From Podospora comata (lineage: Eukaryota; Ascomycota; Sordariomycetes; Sordariales; Podosporaceae): a stretch of 64,000 nucleotides of DNA. The stretch spans positions 186,001 through 250,000 of the forward strand of contig CP071493.1 in NCBI GenBank assembly GCA_017354895.1, in the 5' to 3' direction. The notes beneath the pieces were generated by a model. It saw only the letters and a program-made list of their open reading frames with translations. It searched no databases and was not told the DNA's origin. How positions within the stretch are numbered: position 1 is the stretch's first letter; every line of letters starts with the position of its first letter. Both the position numbers and the translations under genes were made by a program. Positions 20,315 to 34,079 of this stretch are shown here, piece by piece.

Positions 20315-22293
20315 ATGCCTAGAGTAACAAGGCGGAGTACAAAGCGAAGTAAGTCCTCATATTTCTACCTGGGCGACCACAACTTCTTAACACTTGCTAC
20401 ACAGAGGCGGAAGAGGAAGTGGCGGACAAGACGGCGGTGACTAGCACGAATCAACAATCGCTTCCCAATACAAAGTTTGGGCAAGCTTCTGAAGTTATCA
20501 CTAGATACTTTGGAATCCAAGGTGTCCCAAGGCGGTTCACCAAACCGAGTAGTGATAATGGCTCAACGGACAGTATTCACAGCTGCCCACCAAGTTCTGA
20601 GGATGAGTACGAGGACGAGGTGGCCATTGTAGAAGACATGCAGTCTGAACCAGCACCCCAACTTCAAGAAGGTACCGAATCATCCACGTCACTAGTCACC
20701 GAGTGGCTATCCACGACTCCCGAACCGGACAAGGATGACACTCGCTCTATTCCATCGCCTTGGAAAACACGAAAGACAACGTCTGAAACGAGCACCCTGT
20801 CAGCCTCGAAAGAACATCAGCCTTGTTCACCTCTCAATTCGCAAGACCTACACCATCAGAGTGATTCGATGGACATTGATCCGCCAAGATCGCCGCAACA
20901 GACATCACTCAGCTTCAAACCCATCGAACCGCCTTCAACCGACTTTGAGTTCCAGGTCCAGTACAACACCATTTCAGGAAACAAGCTGAAAACCCGATCA
21001 CTCTCTCCATATGTTAGTGGCAGTCCTCTAGGCGGCGAATCTGAATTGGTTCAACGTCCTCATTCAATACCTCCCGAGCGAACTACACCCAACCTAGTCC
21101 TCGAAACAGTGTTGGGTTGCTCCGACTTGCTTAATAGAGGGGATGCCTCAGCTTCACAGGCTGACATCAGCGAGTCTTTGGTTGACGATCAACTTCATCT
21201 GCCAATCCTGTCTGGTGAACAGATACCAACAACTGAACATCAGATTTCAGCATGGAACCCTTCGTCTTCACGCGGTTCCAGTCCTCTATCGTCACCTCCC
21301 GACTCACCGACCATGCAATTGCTTGATATGATAAACTTTCCATCCGTCTCGGCTACTCCCTCAGTCCTGGAATCTGACGACTCTGCAACACTTCCAACGA
21401 CCGAGGCGTGCTTCGAACGCAGAACTAGCCCAGTGTATGAGACGAGCGTGCAAGCCCTAGATCAAGCTATTGTTGTTCCGTTATCCGCTCAGCCAGCACC
21501 CATCCTAGATCACTCCTATCTACTTCGGCCATCTGTGCAATCAGCACCCGCCCCGGTTCGACATACTGTCCCTTTGAGCCAGATGGACAAAGTACCTAGG
21601 GTCGCAAGTCAAGTCCCCAAGAAGCGAGCACTAGTTGTAGGCTCAAGGGAAGAACGCGACATCCTGGTGAGACTGTATGTGCAAGAGGCCGGCGAGCTGA
21701 CAACAATAAAGACTAAGCTGTCCTATCTCGGTAATCGAATCGGACAGGTCAAGGGCGTGAAAGAGACCGAGAGGATGCTGAGAATTCTGGGCCAGGCGGA
21801 AGATGATGGCGAGTTGACACTGAGGTCTATTCACAGAAAACGGGCGGAGGAAATTAGGCAGCGAGATGCCAAGGTTGAGGGGCAGAATGCGAAACAGGTC
21901 AAGAGTGGTGAAGGACGGAGTGGGAGTCTTTCAACTTTTAACATCAAGAATACTGTTGGGGATGGCGCTGGTGCTGCTAAAGTTGGGGCTGAGGACAGCA
22001 CTTGCACTGATATTCCCATGACTGATGTTGGGGACAAGGTCGATGTCGACAGCGGTGCCAATCTTGAGCAACCCGCGGTTACCAAAAGCAAGACTGCGGC
22101 TAAGGAAGAGCATATTGAGGATATGATCTATGTATGCATGGGACTCTTTACAAGCCGGCAGGATCTGGCTAGGACGACGAAGGCGGCCGGGGCGAACGCA
22201 GGAAACGACACGGCCGGGAATACCTTGGAACCATGGGCGCTTCACACCTGCGCTAAATGCCGACTTTGGGCGATGGAGGAAGAAGGCATTTGA
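20315..22293 (+). CDS. Large disordered protein, probably nuclear
   Basis: Two exons, 20315-20348 and 20405-22293, with a 56-nt intron (donor GTAAGT, CTTAACAC-type branch region, acceptor CACAG), encode 640 residues. The tiny first exon supplies a basic start, MPRVTRRSTKRK, that resembles a nuclear localisation signal. Residues to about 400 are Ser/Pro/Thr-rich and disordered with acidic patches. A helical basic segment follows at about 415-500, containing REERDILVRLYVQEAGEL, then a low-complexity linker. The C-terminus contains a short conserved-looking block with two Cys (LHTCAKCRLWAM). No enzymatic motif is visible. I do not recognise the family. The distal ATG is preferred over starting inside exon 2, where no early ATG exists. 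Confidence 0.7.
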
Positions 22294-22513
22294 TAAAGTG
22301 GTACAGTATAGATAGTCGTTGCTCGTTTCTTCTTGTTGCTCTTCATTAGAAAGCTCAATCATGACCTTGCTACAGAATACCTGAAACATGCTTCTGGAAG
22401 CGACGCGCAGTCACCTTATTATTGATATGTGATGATCTATTAATAAGTCACGTATAGATGCGATAAAATGTACTTTTCTTCCTAATTCAGGTCACCACCC
22501 TGCTGTCAAATGT

Positions 22514-23976
22514 TCAGGGAGCCGCGGGGGCAGTCTCAACAATCTCCACATATCGGAGAGTGATCTCGTACTTGGTGTCGGACGGCGCCGAACTCGTCGA
22601 AGACATAAAGGCCGCGAGGTTTCCAACGGGGTACATCCACCCGCCAACACGATACAGAACAACCGGAGCGACTGTGTTGGTGGTTCAGCAAACTTTGTCG
22701 GTTTCTTGAAAGGGGATTGGGGCCAACAACTTACCGCTTCCATCGGGTATGACCCAATTCCAGCCAATTGAGCCTGTCTCTGTGTCCAGAGTCCACTGTT
22801 ACCAAGAGGTGGTTAGCAAGCGTGACCCACCAGATCAAAAGGGGCAACGTACAATGTCCGTGGCGTGGCAAAACTGTGCGTCACAGACATATGGTTCGTT
22901 GGCGGATGCTGTTGGTTTTAGAGGTTAGCATTGTCACCATTCCTCGGGGGGGCAAATATGCAGGCGGCGGGGAACTCTTACTCAACGGAACGTAGTCCGT
23001 GCTGCCACTAAATGGTGATAACAAAGCACACGTTAGTTTGTCTGGCTCAACAAGGGCAGTGCGGCACATACTAGTACGTCTCTATCCTGGTGGTCCCGCC
23101 CGCAGTCCTGAAACCGAGCGCCCGGGTGGCCTCACCGCCGACGGGTTGAATCCTGATGCCGGAGGAGGAGGTGCTCTGGTCATCAGGGATGGTGATGGTA
23201 AAGCGGCGGGCGCTGTTTTGGTTAGTGGCGATGTTGGGGTTGGCAGTGTTGGAGATCCAGCCGACGGATTGACCTGTGGATTTCCTCAGGACTTGGATTG
23301 CAACGCTGATGGTTGTTGACGAGGGGGCGGGGGGGGCGAGGGTCTCTGTTGCTGTCACGGTGGACACGAGAGTGGAAATGACGGTTGACGTGGCTGGCTC
23401 GGTGACGGTGACGGCGTTGTCTGGGTTGATGTGGGTGATGGTTGTGGTGGACAGGGGGATGGCGCTGGACCTGTCGAGGCAGTGGCAGGCTGAGGAGATT
23501 CGGGTGTCTGGGTAGGCGTCTTCGCCGGAGGGGAGCCAGGTGGGGAGGGAGGCAAGGGCAGTGTCACGGCGATGCTTCTTGTATTCGGTTACTGTGATCG
23601 CTTGGGAGGTGGGAGCAACGGGAGCAGAGACGGTAACGGTGACGGAGGAGATGTCTGAGATGACTTGGGTGACGGTTGTGGCTTGAGTCACGGTGATGAC
23701 TCTGAGAATGAGGTAAGTTATCTGAGCTTTTGAGAGAAAAAGAGACTGCCTGACTTACACCTCCTCAGTGGCCGTGACTTCGGCGGTTTCCAAGGGAAGA
23801 CCCAACACACTGCTGCAGAATGGAAGGGCCTCGGATAAGACGTCCTCGGAACGCAAGAGCACGAGAAGCTCATCACTCGCCTTGCAACTGTTGCAGCGAG
23901 CAGAAACTCCAGAAATGAGTGTGGTGGCGGCTTGTAGCAGCAACAGCCAGCCGCTTTTGGTGACAGGAGCCATCAT
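22514..23976 (-). CDS. Secreted Thr/Val-rich protein of unknown function, six exons
   Basis: Exons 23976-23759, 23701-23072, 23007-22982, 22908-22853, 22795-22735 and 22671-22514 join in consistent phase to 382 residues. The start has a hydrophobic signal peptide (SGWLLLLQAATTLISGVSA) followed by CNSCKASDELLVLL, the short Cys-containing N-terminal module often seen in fungal secreted proteins. The middle is made of beta-prone Thr/Val repeats (TVTVSAP, TVTEPATSTVISTLVSTVTATET). The C-terminal part, spread over four small exons including one of 26 nt, contains two Cys (EPYVCDAQFCHATD) and ends in VETAPAAP. There is no GPI tail. It is probably a cell-wall or extracellular protein; I do not recognise a named family. 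Confidence 0.72.
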
Positions 23977-24414
23977 GTTTACCTAATTACAACTCACTTG
24001 ACAAAAGCGACAAAAAGAGGGACCAAACGAGCGACTTGAAGGCGATGACCTTCATGAAGGAAATATATAAACAGCATAAAAACCGCGGGAGTGGCGCACA
24101 TTTTGATCATCATCACCTGGACGCAGGGCTGAAAGGAGGTGCCAGGGGTGTAAGCCGTTAGCGCCTCAGTTTGCAGGGCCTGGACCGCTGTAGCGGGTCA
24201 TCGGCACGCTGAATCGGGAAAGAGGATTCCCATAGTTCTGTCAATAGCGCCATCGAAAAGCAGCTGAAAGGCCCTTAAAAAGAAGCTTGGTGTTCCAAAA
24301 TTGCATTCGCTACAGTTCCCTGTCTCACGGATATATATTTACACGTGTTTCCCTCCCCACCACCTGGGCAGGCAGCGTTCTAGAATATCACTTCTAGATC
24401 TCCTCTCTTGACAT
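23977..24414. promoter_or_regulatory. Intergenic upstream of secreted-protein gene
   Basis: 438 bp. It contains an AT-rich TATATAAA-like stretch at 24064-24071, about 90 bp upstream of the minus-strand start at 23976, plus the 3' region of the PEBP-like gene. No other element recognised. Confidence 0.4.
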
Positions 24415-25364
24415 CTACACCATGATCAAACCGCCAAACACGGCCGCGAGGGCAGTCAAGCCCAAGACGTACACCGACGAAGCCTTGATACCAGCAGCAG
24501 CATTGGTGTCGTTGTCTCCACCTTGACCACCAGCATTGTTGTTGTTGCCACCGTTGCCGCCCTGGTTGTTGAGGCCCTGGGGAGCACTTGTTCCATTGCC
24601 CCCGTTGGCACCAGTGTCAATCACAAAGTAGGTCGCTCCAATGGCAGGGCCGAGGCCAAGCTGAGTCCTCCAGCGGGAGAGCTATGTCTCATTGTCAGTT
24701 TTCACCATGGACATCATCATGACGAGAAGAAAAACCTTACGTTCCAGTTCGCAACCTCCCTCTCCATCCCCACACTCTCAAACCCAGCAGTGTTAAACCT
24801 GGCCGGCTGGGTGTACAAAGCCATGATGTACCGATGCACGCCCGAGTTGGCATCTGGCTTCGGCGCAGTAAAATTGGTAAACGGCGCGCCCGAATTCGGC
24901 GGCCTCGCCAACCTCTGCGCCGTGCTCAACACACTCGAGTTTTGCCCGTTCAGCGTGAAATTACCCGCCAACCAATGTCTCAGGTTGCGAGCGGTGGGGT
25001 TGCTCCTCGCGGGCGCGTCGGCATCCAACAGATAAATCAGGTACCGCGTCTGGGCGGTGATGTTGGTCGCATTGTTGAGGTTCTCGACGGAAAACTCAAT
25101 GGGGAGGGTGCTGATCTCGTTGACGGTGAGGGAGGAACCCGGAATGAGGAGCTCGCTGTGGTTGGAGTCGCCTTCGGTTTTGTAGGTGGCATAGAATGAC
25201 ACGGCTGGGTCGAGGGCGGGGATGACTTCGGGGACGATGCCCGAGTTGACAAAGGCGTTTTTGAAGGAGAGGGTAGAGACGGACTCGGCGTTGTCGTCTG
25301 CGAGGGAGACGCTGGCCAGGGCCAAGAGGGAAAGGGGGAGGGATTTGGAGACTGTAGGATACAT
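24415..25364 (-). CDS. Secreted PEBP-family protein with GPI-anchor-type C-terminus
   Basis: Two exons, 25364-24741 and 24681-24415 (60-nt phase-0 intron, donor GTAAGG), give 296 residues. A signal peptide (about 1-22) leads into a phosphatidylethanolamine-binding-protein fold. It carries the ligand-pocket motif DADAPAR at 114-120, RHWLAGN at 129-135 and HRYIMALYTQP at 177-187. PEBP proteins bind anionic lipids or act as protease/kinase inhibitors; the fungal secreted branch is poorly defined. After the domain come a Gly/Asn-rich spacer (about 233-262) and a hydrophobic end (SVYVLGLTALAAVFGGLIMV), the layout of a GPI attachment signal. It is probably plasma-membrane or wall bound. Several N-x-S/T sites support secretion. 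Confidence 0.85.
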
Positions 25365-26058
25365 TTTCGAGGTAAATTAGGTAGGTATACTGATCAACAG
25401 CTGTGTAGTTGGAACAATAATATAACGCTAGTGTCCGGCACTGCCAGAATGAAACACTCGAAATGACTGAGAAAAGATGGTACTGGAATTGCCAGATAAA
25501 GAGAGAAAGAGAGACAAAACTTCCGATGGATGAAAGACATGGAGGTAGGTAGATATAAATCCCAAAACCTCGCTCGGACAATTAATCCGGCACACGAACA
25601 CGGGGTAAAAACATCCGGTCGTTGATCGTGAACCGTTTCCGAGAGGCGCAAAGAAGGGAGATCACACACGCCGTGGCTCTCTTGGCACTGCTACCCCTGA
25701 CTCCTTTTGCATGTGCGCAGGTGTTTTATCCCAACTCTGCAGCACAGCGACCATGTTTCAGGTTTTCTGTACACTGCCAAATTCATACCTTGATGGCGCA
25801 TCCTGCCTGTGCTACCAACAAAAAAGAAACGTCAAGTCACTAGGGGGATTTGTTTCCACTTGTGTGCCAAGTTCTTGGAGGCCACGACCACGGGTAAAAC
25901 GGCGGCCTCATTTGAAGACATCAGACTCGAAGAGAAAATAAAGAGAATAAATTACACGTAATAAAACAAAGGGTATCTTCTTTGAATCAGATTGGGTGAC
26001 CAGGACAACTCTAACCCCCGGGTTCTTCTTTCTTTTCTCTACCTCTTTCGCTTTTGGG
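25365..26058. other. Intergenic, no gene seen
   Basis: 694 bp between two minus-strand genes. It holds the PEBP gene promoter and the terminator of the rhodopsin-like gene. Open frames here are short. Confidence 0.5.
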
Positions 26059-27349
26059 TCAAACATAGTTTTGCCCTCTATCTGGCAAGTCTCTTGGGTG
26101 GGCGGGATAAGGAATGGCGATGCCTGGCTCGCTGTAGGAGACAGTCTGTTGTGGGGGTTTCTATTAGCTGATGTCAACAAGACCGAAAGGCTTGGACGAG
26201 AACAGAGAAAAACTCACAACATCGTGTTGAACTAGGATCTCCTCCTGAGACTCCATCGCGTCCAAGCTGCCCTGCATCGATTTCTTTTCTTTTGAAATTG
26301 ATCCCATCCGCACACTCTTGCTGATGGATTGCTTGCCGGTGAGCTTGCTTCCTCCCGCAGAATGCTGGTTTGACCGGTTTGCTGAGTTGCGAGAGTGGAC
26401 GGTGATGAGGACCTTGAGGGCGGGCAGGGTGCCAACAACGACGGCTGACAAAAGTGTTAGTTTTCTTTTTGATCGCCAGCATGACGGAGAGAAGAGAAGA
26501 GAGCAACTTACAGATCGAAGCGGCAAGAGTAGACCAGATCATGAGCAATGTCAGATTGACAAACATCTTTTCCACCAACACCTGCTTTGCCCTGATGATG
26601 GCAAAAGCAATCATGACAAAACCCAGGCCAAAGACGGCAACCAGTCCGACCTTTTGTCTCAAAGTAACCTTGACGTTATAGATCAACCTCAGGGGCATCG
26701 CCATAACTGTTTCCAGCACTTGTCAGCATTGCCATCAGCTTGCCCAAGTTGATTGCGGTAACTCACTGCACAGATCCGTAAAAACATCAATGGTGGTGCT
26801 GAAGTAGACACTGAAGTTTGATGCCCACACATGCTCCGGCTTTGCGCATGTCGCAAACCCAAAGAAGTTTTTGACATCGCCCCCGCACGACACCGTCAAC
26901 GTGACCAAGCACCCTCCATACGCCAGCAAGCAAAACAGCGCCAAAAGATACCAAACCCTGCGGTAGACGGGCAAGTCCCGGAAGATCTTCCAGTAGAGAG
27001 TCAGAAACGCGGCCTTGACGCTCCAGAGTGTCGACCAGTAAAGAATGACGATGGGAAACTGAAAGAGAAGATAACGCTCCGTTTCTTCAATGATGCCCAC
27101 TATTGGGGCGGTGCCGGCCAAGACTCCGGCGATGTAGTACAACGAGGGAAGTTGTATCGTTTCGAGGACACATAGAGATAGTAAGCATGTTAGGGCAAAG
27201 AAGATGCAGTAGTCGTCAACTGTGGGCGATGATGTCCTTGCTCGGACGGCTGTCCGGAGAGCAACCAGCACAAAAGCTGTTCCAAAGCAGGTCCAGATGA
27301 TGGCGCGCAGGGTGTCTTCGGGAACGGTGGCCGCGTCGATGGTGTCCAT
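26059..27349 (-). CDS. Rhodopsin-like seven-helix fungal membrane protein (PF20684-like)
   Basis: Four exons, 27349-26767, 26706-26512, 26444-26218 and 26160-26059, give 368 residues. The pattern is that of the fungal-specific rhodopsin-domain family (PTH11-related, CFEM-less). A first helix is followed by a TVDDYCIFFAL segment with the DDY motif at 45-47. The conserved WSVKAAFLTLYWKIF helix is at 110-123. Two extracellular-loop cysteines sit at C155 and C168 (CGGDVKNFFGFATC), then DLCIMAMPLR and two more helices. A cytosolic Ser/Lys-rich tail and a short last exon ending RGQNYV follow. The last intron (26217-26161, donor GTGAGT, branch-like GCTAAT) is inferred; without it the frame ends 17 codons later. 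Members are surface receptors or sensors of unknown ligand in the plasma membrane. Confidence 0.85.
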
Positions 27350-29124
27350 CTTGCCCACGAGGTGTAAGTGAAGGGACGGTCCGGTGTCAGTCAGGTGTTT
27401 TGGTGGCACGGGGACTCGGAACAGAGGGCAAAGGAGGGTAAGACAAGGCCATTGGGGGCCCGTGCCGTATATGAAGATGGGGACTCTATCCTGATATTGC
27501 GAGGGATTTCATTTTGGGCAGCCTGGAAATACATATGGGCTGATGTCGAGCATCAGTGGCGGACTGGAGTGATAGCTCGAGGTGCCATTTATGGCCATTG
27601 TTGGCCTCGATCAAAGGAGTGTATGCAGGCCAAGACAGCGGCCTCTTCCAACGACTCGGGATAACGCCTCTCGTTCGTCCAACGGCAATAGGGCTGTCAC
27701 ACGGTCTTTTGTTTGCTACTGGTCGGTTGATTTCGATACTTTGGCGCGCTGGGCGAAGACATGTCGACTCTGGCATGTGAGTGGTTGACACAGCTTCGGC
27801 AATGAATTGGAAGCCCCGGCTGGACCTGCAGTGGAGGTGCAGGGGAGAAGCAACACAAGAAAGACAGCGACCAGTCAGTTGGAAACTTCCCCGCGTTGTG
27901 TTATCGGCACCTGGCTATCGCGCGATGCGATTGGTCAACAAATCTTTGCAGCTGCAGGAGAATTTCCCCCCAAAAGGGAAACAGCTCCAAGCGCGCACAC
28001 AACTCCAGCCAGGAACTGGATTCCTTGGAACGCAGCGAAGGCAGCACCAGATCACGGGGTCAGTCATGAGGTGGATTATATCATCCGCCCATGTCCCCCG
28101 CCAAACTCGGCGTGCAATTCGTTCCCTTTCGATTTTCTGTTTTTGTTGTTGATGACTCTGTGATGGATCAAATCTGCCTTGAGTAATCCTCTCAAATCCT
28201 CAGGTGGCCTTATCGTTCGGCCCAGCCACCGAAAGGCCCCGCCCTCAATCACACCTTATCACCCGGTTCCCGACTCACTCCATCATCCTCCACCCACTCA
28301 CCTTTGCCTCACCTCGCGCGTCACTCACCTTTTGGGCATGGTGTGTGCTGGCAGCATGAACACCATTCGACCCAACAAGATTTCTCAGGCACTCAGGGTC
28401 TTCCCAGCGGGCCGGGCATCAACTGTTTTTGTTTTTCTGGTTCCTGTCGTCGTCGCACTCGCTTCAGGGCTAACACATTCTGAATGATGTCAGGCACCCC
28501 ACTGATCTGGCAGACAGCCAAATTCCGAAAAGCCGGAATGCGGCGCATTGTGGTTCGCTGCACCCGCTTCACCACGTCACTCGGGCGCTCGTCCATGCGG
28601 GTTTTGCATGGCTCTCTGTTCTTGGACTCGAGGCCATTGGATCAATATTGAATGCATCTTCTCGGTGGCCCAAAGGCACGAATGCCATTCTGACACGACA
28701 CCGCCCGTATTCGATCACTGCATGCACCTCTCTGTTCTCGAAGCCGTTGCTCTCTGAGCCTAGCGTCAACGCCCCGAGCAGGGAACCACGGAGCTGAGCG
28801 GAGACACGGCCCCATGTCTTGACCGCCACGTCGCCGAGCCCGACCTTATTGATGGCGATTAAGACCAAAAAAGCAAGGTAAAAAGCCTCAGGAAAATTCC
28901 ACGAGGTTGGGGAGAAAAAAGCTTGACGCCGTCATCATCTACTGTACTTAACAATGCCGTCCCCATCCCTTCCACTTCGAGCCCGGGTTTTTTTTCTCGA
29001 GCCGAGGAGGAGGGTATGATGGATTGTATCTTGCAGCATACTTGAACACCATCACAGCGCCATGCTGATGCTCTAACGACACGACCATATCAATATATTT
29101 TTTTTCCGATAACGATACGATACG
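27350..29124. promoter_or_regulatory. Divergent intergenic region
   Basis: 1.8 kb between the starts of the rhodopsin-like gene (minus) and the secreted-protein gene (plus), so it holds both promoters. A run of T at 29099-29107 precedes the right-hand start. No protein-like open frame or known operator was recognised. Confidence 0.5.
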
Positions 29125-30151
29125 ATGACGATAACGATGTTACGACTCAACTTTTTCATCTTCTGGGCGGCGGCAGCATCACTGTTTGCATCCGCTCTTC
29201 CTATTTCGGACGTTTCCGAAGAAGAGATCAACACGCCAACGCCAGAACCGAAAAAGACGTTTTGGAAGAGCTTCAATCCCAACACCGACTTCCGAAACCG
29301 CAACTTCAACACCATCTCCCGCATCTACAACCTCACCGTCTACCCCAACCAGGTACCCATCTTGACCTTTGGCGGCGCAGCGTTTGTTCCAAAAGGACTC
29401 TTTGCCCAAAATGTTGTTGGCCGTGTTGACCCAGTCGGCAACTTCACCGGTTTTGAACACTCGATTGAGTACTTCTTTGCGCTCTCGCCATTGCCGCAGG
29501 CCAACCCATCCTCTGCCGCCATCACCAGCTACAAGATAGTCGAGTTTTCGTCCGAGTGCAGGGACATCGCCGCCAGCGTCGTGTACCTCTACACCAGCGT
29601 CGTCAACCCTGGCTCACCGGATCACGGAAAGCCACTGCCTCCGTTGAAGCAGGTGGCCTTCTGGAAGTTCAACAAGGAGGGCGAGGTGGAAAAGTATGAC
29701 GCCTGGATTCCGAACCTGAACAGCTGGGTGACGAGGACGACAATGGCGAGTCTCGGGAATCCCGAGTTCCAGTTGGAGAGCATCAGGCAGATCTGCTACG
29801 GGACGCAGGCGAGGTGCTACGGCCCGAATCAGCAGTGGGACAGCATCGAGGACTGTGTTGTGGGATTGGCCAAGAAGAACTACGGGACGTATGATGAGGC
29901 TTGGGGTGACAATGTCGTCTGCAGAACCATTCATTTGGTGCTCACGCAGACCAGACCCGATGTAAGTCTCTTTCTCTCTGCGGACAGACAACAACTGAGA
30001 CAAGTGACTAACCGCTTCACAACAGGTCCATTGCCCACACGTTGGCCCCACTGGAGGCGGCAAATGTGTCGACGTGGAGTACCCCGAGAACTACTTCTCG
30101 GACAAGTGGCTCTACGGAGAGGAGACTGGCGAGACTTTTGTCTGCAAATGA
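29125..30151 (+). CDS. Secreted fungal protein of unknown function
   Basis: Two exons, 29125-29961 and 30026-30151, with a 64-nt phase-0 intron (donor GTAAGT, branch-like GACTAAC, acceptor AACAG), give 320 residues. The signal peptide (LNFFIFWAAAASLFASALP) is followed by a short Pro-rich linker and a globular beta-rich region, with N-glycosylation sites at NLT and NFT. Conserved-looking segments are RQICYGTQARCYGPNQQWDS and, after the intron, HCPHVGPTGGGKCVDVEYPE, with paired cysteines likely in disulphides. The C-terminus is FVCK, with no GPI tail. Proteins of this pattern occur widely in ascomycete secretomes without a defined function. A second in-frame ATG at 29137 is an alternative start. 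Confidence 0.8.
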
Positions 30152-32707
<2,556 letters not shown>

Positions 32708-34079
32708 GTGGGGTGTGACGTTGGAGGAGGTTAAGAACATGGAAGTTGGAAGATGAGAGGAGCAATGGGTCGACCATGAGGAAGATCTGTTGAAAGTCTG
32801 GGCTGCTTGTGGAAAAGGGTTTCCAGATTTTAAAGTACGAAATTGTTTTGTTGTAAATTATTCTTGTTGCTTTCACACGCTCCTTTTATGAACACTTTTA
32901 GATAGGGATATTACTCGATTGCATCTCACCATGCCTGTGTTTCTATCCAATGTGAAGCATGCGGGACTATTTCCATCTTTCAAAGACCTTGAGAGACATA
33001 ATGGATGTTTAGTGTGGGAGCAGAGCATCTCAAATATTTCTATCGAGGTAAGACGCAGTCAAAGTTCTTCTGAGAATCAAGTGACGTTCCACGGAAGGCT
33101 GGTAAGACATATCGATTATTGTATCTTCAACAATCTGTTGACGGGTGCTGTTGTAAAATCTTCCGTTTTGAGAGCGAGACGTAATGGTCCTTTCTGCCCA
33201 AGAGGTCTTGAATGTTCGATGTTGTCTTTTCTTTGATTTCTTTGCCCACCGCTTGAACTTTCCACCACCGCTGTGAGTTTAACTCTCTTTAAGTACCCAC
33301 ACATCTCTAAATCCTCCCATCATCGGGCCATTTGTTCATCACCCTGACACTCAGGTTCAGAAAGTCGAAAGGGTTAGGGTTCAGAGAGGCTATCCCTTGG
33401 CGCATTGCCGCCAGGCTCCAGGAGGCAGAAGACAATGCGCAGCTTCTAGATTTGGAGGAAATGAAACAGAAAGCGCACAAGGATTATTCAGAGAGCTCCC
33501 AACTTGCCTAATTTCGGATAGTGGTCGCTGTTCCCTCCTGCGTTCCATCCAGGCAAGAAAAGGTGGGTCGACCTCGCGGCTGCCTGGCACGTGCACGTCG
33601 CGTCTGCCATTGACATCACCAATGTCAACCACAAGGTCCAAGCACCACTCCTTCACCACCACCTCCTCCGTGGCCGCTACGAAACACCTTCTATTCCAGT
33701 TACACCGATATTCTCCGAATGTGTACGTATTCTGCATCCATCAGCTGGTTTAAAAAAGGCCGTCACATCCTGTGAGCAAATGAGTTCTGGCACTCGCGTG
33801 GCAGTCGTGGAACCCTGATCGGTCAGTTGCCGCACACACCTCTCACACAGAACCACCTCTAAAACTGGTTTAGGAAAGTTGAAAGCCGGCTCTCTGCTGG
33901 CCTCTGTCGTCCCAGTTCCTCCTTGGGATCCTTCGCCGGGCCCCTGCCTACTCTGAAGCTGCGTCGGGCGGGAAGAAGGCCAGGTGCAGCGGCCACTGCA
34001 TCGTCCATCACGGCAGTGGCAGGTGCCTATCCATAGAGCCTCGAGCCGCAGGCTCACTGTCCTACCCTTTGCACCTGAA
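32708..34079. other. Intergenic, no gene seen
   Basis: 1.4 kb between two plus-strand genes. It holds the xylanase 3' region and the promoter/leader of the XLF-like gene. A two-unit telomere-like GGGTTAGGGTT at 33371-33381 is too short to be meaningful. The open frame of the XLF gene extends about 32 codons upstream of its chosen ATG. Confidence 0.5.

Noticed and set aside
33371-33381. Telomere-like GGGTTAGGGTT
   Set aside because: Fewer than two full TTAGGG units; expected by chance in 64 kb and not at a sequence end.
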